A stretch of 64,000 bases of DNA from CAADGU01 sp035444285. GTDB lineage: Bacteria; Chloroflexota; Anaerolineae; Promineifilales; Promineifilaceae. A program made the translations under genes and the position numbers. The DNA is taken from NCBI GenBank assembly GCA_035444285.1, contig DAOMOK010000007.1, forward strand, positions 1-64,000, given 5' to 3'. Below are positions 1-7,029 of this stretch, piece after piece. Below the pieces are notes generated by a model. It searched no databases, had not been told where the DNA came from, and saw nothing but the letters and a program-made list of their open reading frames with translations. Within the stretch, counting starts at the first letter, position 1. Each line of letters starts with the position of its first letter.

Positions 1-138
1 TTGCCTTTCACCTGTTTGTTCAACCTACACAAACATAGGTGTCCGGTAGAGAATACATGGAATCATTACCATATGCAGACTTGTTGTACAACAAATCCCT
101 TGAGTAAATAGTCTTGCGTATGAAAGGGAAGATCAATT

Positions 139-558
139 TTGTCAAGACTGAAGCAATCTGATGTCCTTCGATATGAAATGGGGCGAAAATCACAAACAAC
201 TGTGAGGCGCCATTATATTCAGTGGAGGACTCAGCAAGTTCCTCCTATACCAATGAGGTGTGACAATCACGAATGTGTTTTTCATGCGCACGAATTAGTT
301 TGGAACGGAAAGCCATTGAAATTGGTATTAGATCATATCAACGGAGTGAATGGTGATAACCGTCCCAAAAACCTTCAATTCCTTTGCCCCAATTGCAACT
401 CACAACAAAGCACACATGGCGGTTCAAATAAAGGTAGGGTTATCCAAAGTTTAGGTGGTTTTGGTATTGTCGCTCCCGATGGTAAAAAACACTATACCTT
501 GCCAGTGGAGACAGGTGAGTACAATTTGAAAAGCAATGATACGGATCTCAACGCATAA
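139..558 (+). CDS. HNH endonuclease, likely integron-cassette gene
   Basis: A 139-residue protein with a TTG start preceded by AGGGAAG about 8 nt upstream. The centre carries an HNH signature: a CxNxxC-type knuckle near residues 41-46, LDHINGVNGDNRPKNLQ near 64-80 and a CPNCNSQQS knuckle near 83-91. HNH proteins of this size are metal-dependent nucleases found in phages and mobile elements. The gene is visibly poorer in GC than the rest of the window, contains no ACGGCCGT octamer, and its TAA stop lies inside an attC-like element, the classical structure of an integron cassette. The biological target is unknown. Homing or restriction-like roles are equally possible. Confidence 0.8.
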   Translation: MSRLKQSDVLRYEMGRKSQTTVRRHYIQWRTQQVPPIPMRCDNHECVFHAHELVWNGKPLKLVLDHINGVNGDNRPKNLQFLCPNCNSQQSTHGGSNKGRVIQSLGGFGIVAPDGKKHYTLPVETGEYNLKSNDTDLNA

Positions 559-611
559 CAAGTCGTTAAGTGAAGTACGCTATGCGCTGCCGCTTAACTT
601 CAGCTTTAGAA
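553..611 (+). mobile_element. attC-like (59-base element) recombination site
   Basis: A 59-bp stretch begins GCATAACAAGTCGTTAAG and ends CGCTTAACTTCAGCTTTAGAA. It resembles cassette attC sites: an R''-like box (GCATAAC), inner GTTAAG/CTTAAC arms that can pair, a short central hairpin with CGC-TAT-GCG, and an R'-like TTTAGAA box. The outer boxes each differ by about one position from the RYYYAAC/GTTRRRY consensus, so the site may be eroded. The stop codon of the HNH gene falls inside it, as is normal for cassettes. No integrase gene is visible in the window. Confidence 0.5.
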
Positions 612-715
612 GGATGTACGTTTCAATCTGACACGAAGAAGGTTGGGGTCAATGGTGATGATGCCGAGAGTATAGGCGAGGTAGTGGCTACGGCCGTCCC
701 CCTTTTTTATTCCCC

Positions 716-1249
716 TCAATCTCGCAACGGCACAGGGCGGTTGAATTCGTGGGGGCTACGGCCGTTAAACCGGGCATACAACGCCGCCGCCACATTCGGG
801 GGCACCATGCTGGTCACATCCCCACCCAACGAGGCAATCTCCCGCACCGTCGTGCCGCTGAGGAAGGTGTGCTCCTCGTCCGTAATCAGGCTGACCGTCT
901 CAATTTCCGGGGCCAGTCGCTTGTTGGCCAGCGCCAGCCGGAACTCAAACTCAAAGTCAGAAAACACGCGCAGCCCCCGCACAAACACCTGCGCCCCCAC
1001 CTGCCGCGCAAAATCCACCGTCAACCCGGTAAACGGCACCACGCGGATGTTGTCCAGTTCACCCAGCGCCGTTTCAATCATCTCCACCCGTTCTTCCACT
1101 GAAAAGAGCAGCGATTTGGTGGGCATATTGTGGTCATACACCGCCACCACCAACTCATCAAAAATAGCCGCCGCCCGCTTCATCAGGTCAATATGGCCGT
1201 AATGAACCGGGTCGAATGTGCCAGGGTATAAAGCGCGTTTGGTTTTCAT
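716..1249 (-). CDS. coaD: Phosphopantetheine adenylyltransferase
   Basis: Catalyses the penultimate step of coenzyme A synthesis, adenylyl transfer from ATP to 4'-phosphopantetheine, in the cytoplasm. The 177-residue length is close to the family norm (about 160). The nucleotidyltransferase signature GTFDPVHYGH is at residues 10-19, and the C-terminal substrate and ATP loop appears as LSGTTVREIA (the ISSTxVR motif of the family). The gene lies downstream of recG on the same strand, separated by a perfect palindrome at 1264-1296 that could terminate or attenuate recG transcription. A coaD gene close to recG is a common bacterial arrangement. The start is the ATG at 1249. Confidence 0.95.
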   Translation of the reverse strand: MKTKRALYPGTFDPVHYGHIDLMKRAAAIFDELVVAVYDHNMPTKSLLFSVEERVEMIETALGELDNIRVVPFTGLTVDFARQVGAQVFVRGLRVFSDFEFEFRLALANKRLAPEIETVSLITDEEHTFLSGTTVREIASLGGDVTSMVPPNVAAALYARFNGRSPHEFNRPVPLRD

Positions 1250-1263
1250 GGGTGTGGGTCCTT

Positions 1264-1296
1264 AGGTGCGACGCACTTTCAAAGTGCGTCGCACCT
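1264..1296. repeat. Perfect 33-bp intergenic palindrome
   Basis: AGGTGCGACGCACTTT, one C, then its exact reverse complement. It fills the recG-coaD gap and can form a 16-bp stem. There is no T-run, so it is a hairpin repeat rather than a clear terminator. Confidence 0.8.
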
Positions 1297-1298
1297 GG

Positions 1299-3833
1299 CT
1301 AACTAATATCCGTCGCATTCTCCCAAAATTGAGCAATGCGTTCTTTGAGCAGGGCGTGTTCCGCTTTTTCAAGCTGCGGGTCATCGGCAAAAATAGCGCG
1401 GGCTTCTTGCTGTGCTTTTTGCAGCATTTCCATGTCCAGCAGCGAGGCCAGCTTCAGTTCCGGCAGGCCGCTTTGCCGCCGGCCGAAAAATTCACCCGGT
1501 CCGCGCAGCTCCAAATCTTTCTCCGCCAGCACAAAACCATCGTTGCTCTGTTCCAGCGCCGCCAGCCGTTCACCGGCGCCGTTGGCTTCGCTGTCGGAGA
1601 TAAGCAGGCAGTAGGATTGGTATTCGCCGCGCCCCACCCGGCCGCGAAACTGGTGCAACTGCGCCAGCCCAAACCGGTTGGCCCCTTCAATGAGCATGAC
1701 GGTAGCGTTGGGCACATCCACGCCCACTTCGATGACAGAGGTGGAAACCAGGATGTCCAGTTCCCCCTCTTTGAAGGCGCGCATCACCGCTTCTTTGTCC
1801 GCCCCAGACAAACGGCCGTGTACCAACCCCACCCGCAAATCCGGGAACACCTGCTCATCCAGCCGCTTGTGGTCGTCCACGGCCGCGGGTGCATCCAGCT
1901 TGTCCGACTCCTCCACCAGCGGGTAGATGACAAACGCCTGCCGCCCCGCCTTCACCTCCTTGCGGATGAAGGCGTAAGCCCGTTCCCGGTCACGCCCCGG
2001 CAGCCAGCGCGTCTTGATCTCCTGGCGGCCCGGCGGCATCTCGTCCAGAATGGAGACATCCAGGTCGCCATAGAGCGACAGCGCCAGTGTGCGCGGGATG
2101 GGCGTGGCCGACATGGAAAGCAGGTGCGGATTGTACTTTTCGCCCTGGTTGCTGCCTTTGTCGCGCAGCGCCTGCCGCTGATCCACGCCAAATCGGTGCT
2201 GCTCGTCAATCACGGCCAGCGCCAGGCTGTGGAACTGCACCTGCTCTTGAATCAGGGCGTGGGTGCCAATGGCCACGTGGATGGAGCCGTCGGCCAGCCC
2301 GGTCAGAATTTGTTCGCGGGCGGTGGCGGGGGTGCTGCCCGTCAACAGGCCGGTGGTGATGCCCAATGGGGTGAGCAAGCGGCTCAATCCCTGGTAATGT
2401 TGTTCGGCCAGAATTTCGGTGGGGGCCATGAGGGCGGACTGATGGTTGGCGCGCACGGCCGTGAACATCGCCGCCGCCGCCACCACCGTTTTGCCCGCGC
2501 CCACATCCCCTTGCAGCAGCCGGTTCATGGGTACGCCAGAGGCCATGTCGGCGGCAATTTCGGCAATGACCCGCTGCTGTGCCCCGGTGAGTTCAAAGGG
2601 CAAGGCTTCCTGAAAGCGGACCAGCAATGCTTCATCCGCTTCAATCTTGATGCCCGGTTGGGACTGCCACTCGCGGCGGCTGCCGGCCATGCCCAGTTGC
2701 AGCAGGAACAGTTCGTCAAAGATGAGGCGGCGACGGCCGTTGTGCAGTTCTTGTTGGCTGTCCGGGAAATGGGTCTGCTCCAGGGCCACCGGCAGCAAAT
2801 CCAGGTTTTGCCGCTGGCGCACACCGGTTGGCAGGGGATCGGGAACACGGGGCGCCCAATGATCTACGGCCGTGCGCATCATCTCGCGCATCTTGTTGCC
2901 GTTCAGCCCTTTGGTCAGCGGGTAGACGGGCACAATCCGCCGCGTCTTCAGCGGGTCCAGTTCCAGCAATTCCCAGTCAGGCGAAGTGAACACCAGCCGC
3001 CCCAGGAATTGATCCACCGTGCCGCTGAGCACCACCTGTGTACCTGCCTTGAGCGACTCCGTCAGCCAGGGCTGGTTAAACCAGGTGGCCTGGATATTGC
3101 CTGTGCCGTCGCTGATGGTGCTTTGCACGATGACCCGGTTGTTGGTGCGGCGGGCGCGCGTCTCCCAAATGGTGCCAATGACCGTTACCTGCTCGCCATA
3201 TTGCAGCCGGTTGATTGGCTTCATCAGGGTGTAGTCGTCATAGCGGCGGGGAAAGGTGTAGAGCAGTTCCCAAATGGTGGTTGCGCCCAGTTTGCCCAAC
3301 TGCTCGGCGATTTTGGGGCCAACTCCTTTGAGCGCGGTGACGGGTTGGGACAACCCTTCGGGGTCGGGTTCGACTTGTTTGAAAATGCGTTTGGGGCGCG
3401 GCGCTTCTTCCGGTTCGGGCGACGGCGGCTCGTCGGGTTCCGCTTCGGTAATCGGGGGTTCGTGATGCGTGATGCGTGATGCGTGATCGGGCTTTGGGCT
3501 TCGGGCTTCCGGTTTCCGTTGTTTTTCGTCCTTTGTCCTTTGTCCTTTGTCACTGGTTTTGCCCACCCGTTCCTCGCGCCGCTGCAACTGGGTGGTCAGG
3601 TTGGCGATGGCTTTGGCGCGTGCTTCGGGGCCGGGCAGCCGGTCATAACCGGCCAACACATCGGCAATCTGTTCCACCAGGGCCGCGTCCAGTTCATCAC
3701 CGGCTTCTTCGCGCGCCTGCCCCACCCAAAAGGTGGCAAACTGACGAATACCACCGACGACGGCCGTATTCTTGTACCCCTGTTTTGCTTCTAAATCTAA
3801 TACACGTTGTAAACGATTAAATGATCGAGACAT
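1299..3833 (-). CDS. recG: ATP-dependent DNA helicase RecG
   Basis: RecG remodels stalled replication forks and Holliday junctions. The 844-residue protein has an N-terminal extension (about residues 1-150), the OB-fold wedge domain (about 190-290) and a superfamily-2 helicase core with Walker A GDVGAGKT near 440, DEQH box VIDEQHRFGV near 540 and the motif VI region HQFRGRVGRG near 740. It is longer than the E. coli enzyme (693 aa) because of the N-terminal region. That extension holds a low-complexity linker (about residues 93-123) whose DNA consists of the same words as the intergenic repeats of this genome (see 3463-3553). The reading frame is intact. Confidence 0.95.
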   Translation of the reverse strand: MSRSFNRLQRVLDLEAKQGYKNTAVVGGIRQFATFWVGQAREEAGDELDAALVEQIADVLAGYDRLPGPEARAKAIANLTTQLQRREERVGKTSDKGQRTKDEKQRKPEARSPKPDHASRITHHEPPITEAEPDEPPSPEPEEAPRPKRIFKQVEPDPEGLSQPVTALKGVGPKIAEQLGKLGATTIWELLYTFPRRYDDYTLMKPINRLQYGEQVTVIGTIWETRARRTNNRVIVQSTISDGTGNIQATWFNQPWLTESLKAGTQVVLSGTVDQFLGRLVFTSPDWELLELDPLKTRRIVPVYPLTKGLNGNKMREMMRTAVDHWAPRVPDPLPTGVRQRQNLDLLPVALEQTHFPDSQQELHNGRRRLIFDELFLLQLGMAGSRREWQSQPGIKIEADEALLVRFQEALPFELTGAQQRVIAEIAADMASGVPMNRLLQGDVGAGKTVVAAAAMFTAVRANHQSALMAPTEILAEQHYQGLSRLLTPLGITTGLLTGSTPATAREQILTGLADGSIHVAIGTHALIQEQVQFHSLALAVIDEQHRFGVDQRQALRDKGSNQGEKYNPHLLSMSATPIPRTLALSLYGDLDVSILDEMPPGRQEIKTRWLPGRDRERAYAFIRKEVKAGRQAFVIYPLVEESDKLDAPAAVDDHKRLDEQVFPDLRVGLVHGRLSGADKEAVMRAFKEGELDILVSTSVIEVGVDVPNATVMLIEGANRFGLAQLHQFRGRVGRGEYQSYCLLISDSEANGAGERLAALEQSNDGFVLAEKDLELRGPGEFFGRRQSGLPELKLASLLDMEMLQKAQQEARAIFADDPQLEKAEHALLKERIAQFWENATDIS
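3463..3553. repeat. Intergenic-type word repeat inside recG
   Basis: GTGATGCGTGATGCGTGA-type tandem words at 3463-3487 match the repeats near 10186 and 57938. They are followed by GGGCTTTGGGCTTCGGGC-like sequence and TCCTTTGTCCTTTGTC tandem words ending near 3551. All of it is translated in frame as a charged RecG linker that includes HASRITHH. Confidence 0.7.
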
Positions 3834-3838
3834 GTAAT

Positions 3839-4456
3839 TTAAGCCGCATCCTTTCCTTGTTCGCGCTTGATTTTCGCATGTAATTCGCGTATTTCTTTCC
3901 GTAATTCCTCTAGTTTTTTCACGCTGTCCCTAATACTTGAGATCCATTGGCGCTGGTCTTCAGTTAGATTATGTGATGAGTCCTCAAGGAGCAGAAGCTC
4001 AGCAAACCCTTGAATCATTGCAAGAGGCGCACCCATATCAAAAGGTATCCCGCCAAGATAAGTTATTGCTGCTTGCTCATATGTTTTATCATTCACCCTA
4101 ATCACATAGCCAGATTGATTATTCCCCTCATTCTTTAAGGGAATAGCTCGAAAGTAGAAGAGATGGTTGTTAGGGCCGTCTGTCATCCATATCTGCTCAT
4201 CATCTGGTTCTGGAAAGGGTGACTTATCGAGGGCAAATTCATTAACCTTATTTGTAAAATCAATTCTTTGTTCGTAGGTCTTTAAACCACTTCCGCCAGG
4301 CAGCATAGAAAATGAGTTCCCTAACACTGATAAGGGATCTGAAACTTCAAATAGAGTAACAGCTGCAAGATTCATAAATTGCACATTGTGGTCATTATCA
4401 ACGATAATAATTGCTTCTGGTACTACCAGGAGTGCTTTGCCAAAGATTTCTTCCAT
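3839..4456 (-). CDS. PAS protein with degenerate histidine-kinase dimerisation domain
   Basis: A 205-residue protein. Residues 1-125 form a PAS-like sensor (VVPEAIIIVDNDHNVQFMN is a typical start). Residues about 130-195 look like a HisKA four-helix dimerisation domain, but the H-box histidine is replaced: the family pattern H-D-M-R-T-P-L reads F-D-M-G-A-P-L here. There is no HATPase domain. It therefore cannot be a classical kinase and is more likely a signalling adaptor or dimerisation partner. The C-terminus is a charged coiled coil. It lies 5 bp upstream of recG on the same strand. Its GC is low and it has no ACGGCCGT site, so it could be acquired. Confidence 0.65.
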   Translation of the reverse strand: MEEIFGKALLVVPEAIIIVDNDHNVQFMNLAAVTLFEVSDPLSVLGNSFSMLPGGSGLKTYEQRIDFTNKVNEFALDKSPFPEPDDEQIWMTDGPNNHLFYFRAIPLKNEGNNQSGYVIRVNDKTYEQAAITYLGGIPFDMGAPLAMIQGFAELLLLEDSSHNLTEDQRQWISSIRDSVKKLEELRKEIRELHAKIKREQGKDAA

Positions 4457-4688
4457 ATAACTTATTGCACCTGGTTTATAAGTGGTTGAATCTCAATTGT
4501 CCACCGCTCAAATATGCAGCACCGGCCGTATCTCCCCAACCCCATTCCCTTATACCAGTGAGGAAAGGTGGGCATTGGGAGTATACGGCCGTTTACTTAA
4601 CATAAGTGCTGCTTCCTATATCTTTAAGCATACGGCCGTTGTTCAACATATTCCCGAAGCCAATCTTTATTAACTGTCAGATAACGCA

Positions 4689-4889
4689 TCACGCCAGTCT
4701 CCAATAGAGTTCAGCATTTTTGCGAAGAACATAGGCCAAAGCCTGCTCAAACTCCTCTTCTGGACGAGCCAGGCGTTCTACGACGCTGGCGCGTACTAAT
4801 TCTTCAGGAGCAACACGGAAGCGGTTGGCAACTTCTTTCAATTGCTGTAGCTGGTCATCTGGCAACGTAATAGTAATCGCATTCATCAT
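4689..4889 (-). CDS. Ribbon-helix-helix-type antitoxin (orphan)
   Basis: A 66-residue protein: N-terminal beta strand ITITLPDDQL, then two helices, then YVLRKNAELYWRLA. This looks like small MetJ/Arc-type antitoxins that normally precede a Doc or PIN toxin gene. No toxin ORF follows on the minus strand (4457-4688 carries no credible gene), so it appears to be an orphan. An SD-like GGAGAACAAT precedes the ATG. DNA binding and autoregulation are inferred from the family. Confidence 0.6.
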   Translation of the reverse strand: MMNAITITLPDDQLQQLKEVANRFRVAPEELVRASVVERLARPEEEFEQALAYVLRKNAELYWRLA

Positions 4890-5046
4890 ATTGTTCTCCT
4901 ACCCTGTAGTGTAGCTTTGGATGGAGGAGAACGCTACTCCGCCCAGCAGCCGGTGTTCAACCGTACAATCTGATCTCGACTAGCCCGGTCTACAAACTAC
5001 CGGCAAACGACCAGTCAATTTGCAGGATAAATCCGGTGTGCGCCAC

Positions 5047-5508
5047 TCATGCATTTGCCACCGCTTCCTTGAGAATCGTTCGGAATTTTTGCGCCGCCGC
5101 TTCCTGGCCCAAACCAATAAAGCTGCTGCCGGGCGAGGCAGCGCCGGTGTACAGACCGGTGATGTTGAGCCCGCTATCTGGTATGCGCTGGTAAAACGGG
5201 GTCTTCTCGTAATCTTGCACCTGAATATCACATAACCGGGCGGAAAGCACCCCTGGGGGCTCGTTTTCCTTGCCGGCTGCCCAGATCAGCCAGGTGGGGG
5301 TAACCAGCACGGCCGTTAACACCACCTCTGTTTTACGACCAAACAGTCCTTTCTTTTGTCGGGTAGCGGTCGTCTCACAGCAGGCCAGCGCAGACGCTGC
5401 GACATACCCAAGTTCATATTTTTCAATGTGGGCGCGTATACCAGCCGCCAGCACGGGGTGCCTGGCCTCCACTGTACTTTCGCGGGTGGTGCGAAGATAA
5501 TCGCTCAT
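5047..5508 (-). CDS. Conserved hypothetical protein
   Basis: A 153-residue soluble protein of unknown function. It has no signal peptide and no clear membrane span. The centre (LTAVLVTPTWLIWAA) is a hydrophobic beta-rich stretch, and the C-terminus (GSSFIGLGQEAAAQKFRTILKEAV) resembles the end of PH-like domains, although this is only an impression. It sits 17 bp downstream of the GNAT gene on the same strand and may be co-transcribed. No function is assigned. Confidence 0.6.
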   Translation of the reverse strand: MSDYLRTTRESTVEARHPVLAAGIRAHIEKYELGYVAASALACCETTATRQKKGLFGRKTEVVLTAVLVTPTWLIWAAGKENEPPGVLSARLCDIQVQDYEKTPFYQRIPDSGLNITGLYTGAASPGSSFIGLGQEAAAQKFRTILKEAVANA

Positions 5509-5525
5509 CTCATTCCCGGTGCTGC

Positions 5526-5999
5526 TTACACCAACTCCATCATCACCAGTTGCGTATCGTCTACACCGTCCTCATCCAAAAAACCCAGTACCAGACCGGC
5601 TTCCACAAAGCCGCACTTTTCCAGCACCCGGCGCGAGGCGATATTGTGCCGGGCGACATGGGCGTATAACGGCCGTGTCTGCTCATAATGCAAAAATTCC
5701 GCCAGCGCCTGGCTGGCAATGCCCTGTCCCCAGAATTCCTTACCCAACCAGTACCCCACTTCGCGCTCGCCAAACTGCTCAAAACTCACCATGTTACCGG
5801 CTACCTGTCCCGCAAAGAGAATGGTCTTCTTGATGACACGCTCATTACTCAAGACATTATTCTGCCAGTGAGCCATAAACTCCGCCCATTCTCTGGCCGG
5901 AAAAGCGGCCATCTGGGTAGCTTCTGGGTCTAGCTGCTGCTCATAAAAAATGGGCAGGTCAGCTTCTGTCACATCCCGAAGAAGTACATTGTTGCTCAT
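5526..5999 (-). CDS. GNAT-family N-acetyltransferase (RimJ/RimL-like)
   Basis: A 157-residue acetyl-CoA-dependent acetyltransferase. It opens with the typical LRDVTEADLPIFYEQQLDPEA. The acetyl-CoA loop region reads EVGYWLGKEFWGQGIASQAL (about residues 81-100), followed by NIASRRVLEKCGFVEAG near 119-135, the standard GNAT motif B. The relation to small RimJ/RimL acetyltransferases suggests an amino-group acceptor, but the substrate cannot be predicted. The start is the ATG at 5999. The gene overlaps nothing and is the first gene of a small minus-strand pair. Confidence 0.85.
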   Translation of the reverse strand: MSNNVLLRDVTEADLPIFYEQQLDPEATQMAAFPAREWAEFMAHWQNNVLSNERVIKKTILFAGQVAGNMVSFEQFGEREVGYWLGKEFWGQGIASQALAEFLHYEQTRPLYAHVARHNIASRRVLEKCGFVEAGLVLGFLDEDGVDDTQLVMMELV

Positions 6000-6021
6000 C
6001 AGGTACTTGTAATTTAGTAGA

Positions 6022-6104
6022 ATGTCATTCCGAACGGAGTCTTCGCAGTGAGGAATCTCTTGGGACTACCGCAAGGGGATTCCTCGGAGGACCTCGGAAT
6101 GACG
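6022..6104. repeat. GTCATTCCGA inverted repeat
   Basis: Outer arms GTCATTCCGA (6024-6033) and TCGGAATGAC (6094-6103), inner arms GGAATCTC-like and GGGGATTCC. A T7 run follows on the plus strand. Words of this kind are widespread intergenic repeats. It lies in the gap between the GNAT and DegV genes. Confidence 0.75.
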
Positions 6105-6141
6105 TTTTTTTGGAGATTAACGATGTGCTAATCTCCAATCT

Positions 6142-6984
6142 TTATCTGGCAGCAATGGCGGCGAAGCCAACTGCGCCCAGGCCCAGGTGGGCGCCAATGG
6201 CCGGGGTGACTTCAGCGATGAGGGGTGTTTCGCCGGCCGGGAAGAGATGGACGGATTGCTGCTGTAGTTCTACGGCCGCTTCCGGGGCGCGCACGTGCAA
6301 AATGGCAATGCGCTCAAACGGGCCAAACTCCTCCACCAGCCGCAGCATCTCCGGCAGCGCCTTTTTACGGGTGCGTACTTTGGCAATGACGTTGATTTCG
6401 CCGGCGCTGATCATCATCACCGGCTTGATTTGCAGCAGCGTGCCGATGCCAAACTGCGCCCAACTGACACGGCCGCCGCGCCGCAGCGATTCCATGGTGT
6501 CAATCATGCCAAAAACGCGGGTGCGGGGGACGCGCTCGTTCAGGATTTGGAGAATATCGGGCAGGGATTTTCCGGCGGCAAGGCTTTCTACGGCCGTCAG
6601 TACCAACAACCCACCGCCTAACGTGATTTGCTGCGAATCAAAAATGTGGACAGGGCAGGTATTCTCGGCCGCCTCCGCGCCAATGCGGGCATTGTCGCAG
6701 GTGGCGCTGAGGGCAGAGGCCAGATGGATCGAAAGGATTTCCGTGGCCCCTTCCCGCGTCAGCCGCTCATACACCTCGGCAAACGTGCCCGGCGACGGGG
6801 CAGCCGTGGTGGGGTACGGCTCGTACTTTTCCAGGTTGTCGTAAAATTCCTGACGGGAAAGCTCCACCCCTTCCAGATACCCTTTCTCGCCAATGTTGAC
6901 ATAAACAGGGATAACAGTGATGCCGTACTTCTCTACAATGTCCGGGGGAACATCCATGGCGCTGTCGGTGACGATTTTGATCAT
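6142..6984 (-). CDS. DegV family fatty-acid-binding protein (FakB-like)
   Basis: A 280-residue DegV-fold protein that begins MIKIVTDSAMDVPPD, the signature N-terminus of the family. FakB/DegV proteins hold a fatty acid and present it to the kinase FakA for phosphorylation. FakA is the next gene upstream on the same strand (7030-8715), which supports this role. The conserved HLASALSATCDNAR and the GGRVSWAQFGIG region (about residues 160-172) are visible. A longer reading frame starts at 7023, but those 13 residues come from a GGGTAATG tandem repeat, so the ATG at 6984 is preferred. Confidence 0.9.
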   Translation of the reverse strand: MIKIVTDSAMDVPPDIVEKYGITVIPVYVNIGEKGYLEGVELSRQEFYDNLEKYEPYPTTAAPSPGTFAEVYERLTREGATEILSIHLASALSATCDNARIGAEAAENTCPVHIFDSQQITLGGGLLVLTAVESLAAGKSLPDILQILNERVPRTRVFGMIDTMESLRRGGRVSWAQFGIGTLLQIKPVMMISAGEINVIAKVRTRKKALPEMLRLVEEFGPFERIAILHVRAPEAAVELQQQSVHLFPAGETPLIAEVTPAIGAHLGLGAVGFAAIAAR

Positions 6985-6985
6985 G

Positions 6986-7025
6986 GGGTAATGGGGTAAT
7001 GGGGTAATGACACACTTACCCAATT
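6986..7025. repeat. GGGTAATG / CCCAATTAC word repeat (family D)
   Basis: Three tandem GGGGTAAT words followed by inverted TTACCCAATTAC. It fills the DegV-FakA gap. Related copies lie at 17360-17405, 28208-28252 and 31497-31517. Confidence 0.8.
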
Positions 7026-7029
7026 ACAT

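Noticed and set aside
570..1202. A 210-residue plus-strand frame over coaD
   Set aside because: Antisense shadow of coaD with serine/threonine/arginine-rich composition.
1266..3479. A 737-residue open frame on the plus strand across recG
   Set aside because: It is antisense to recG, has histidine/glutamine-rich random composition and no domain. It arises from GC-rich codon usage on the opposite strand.
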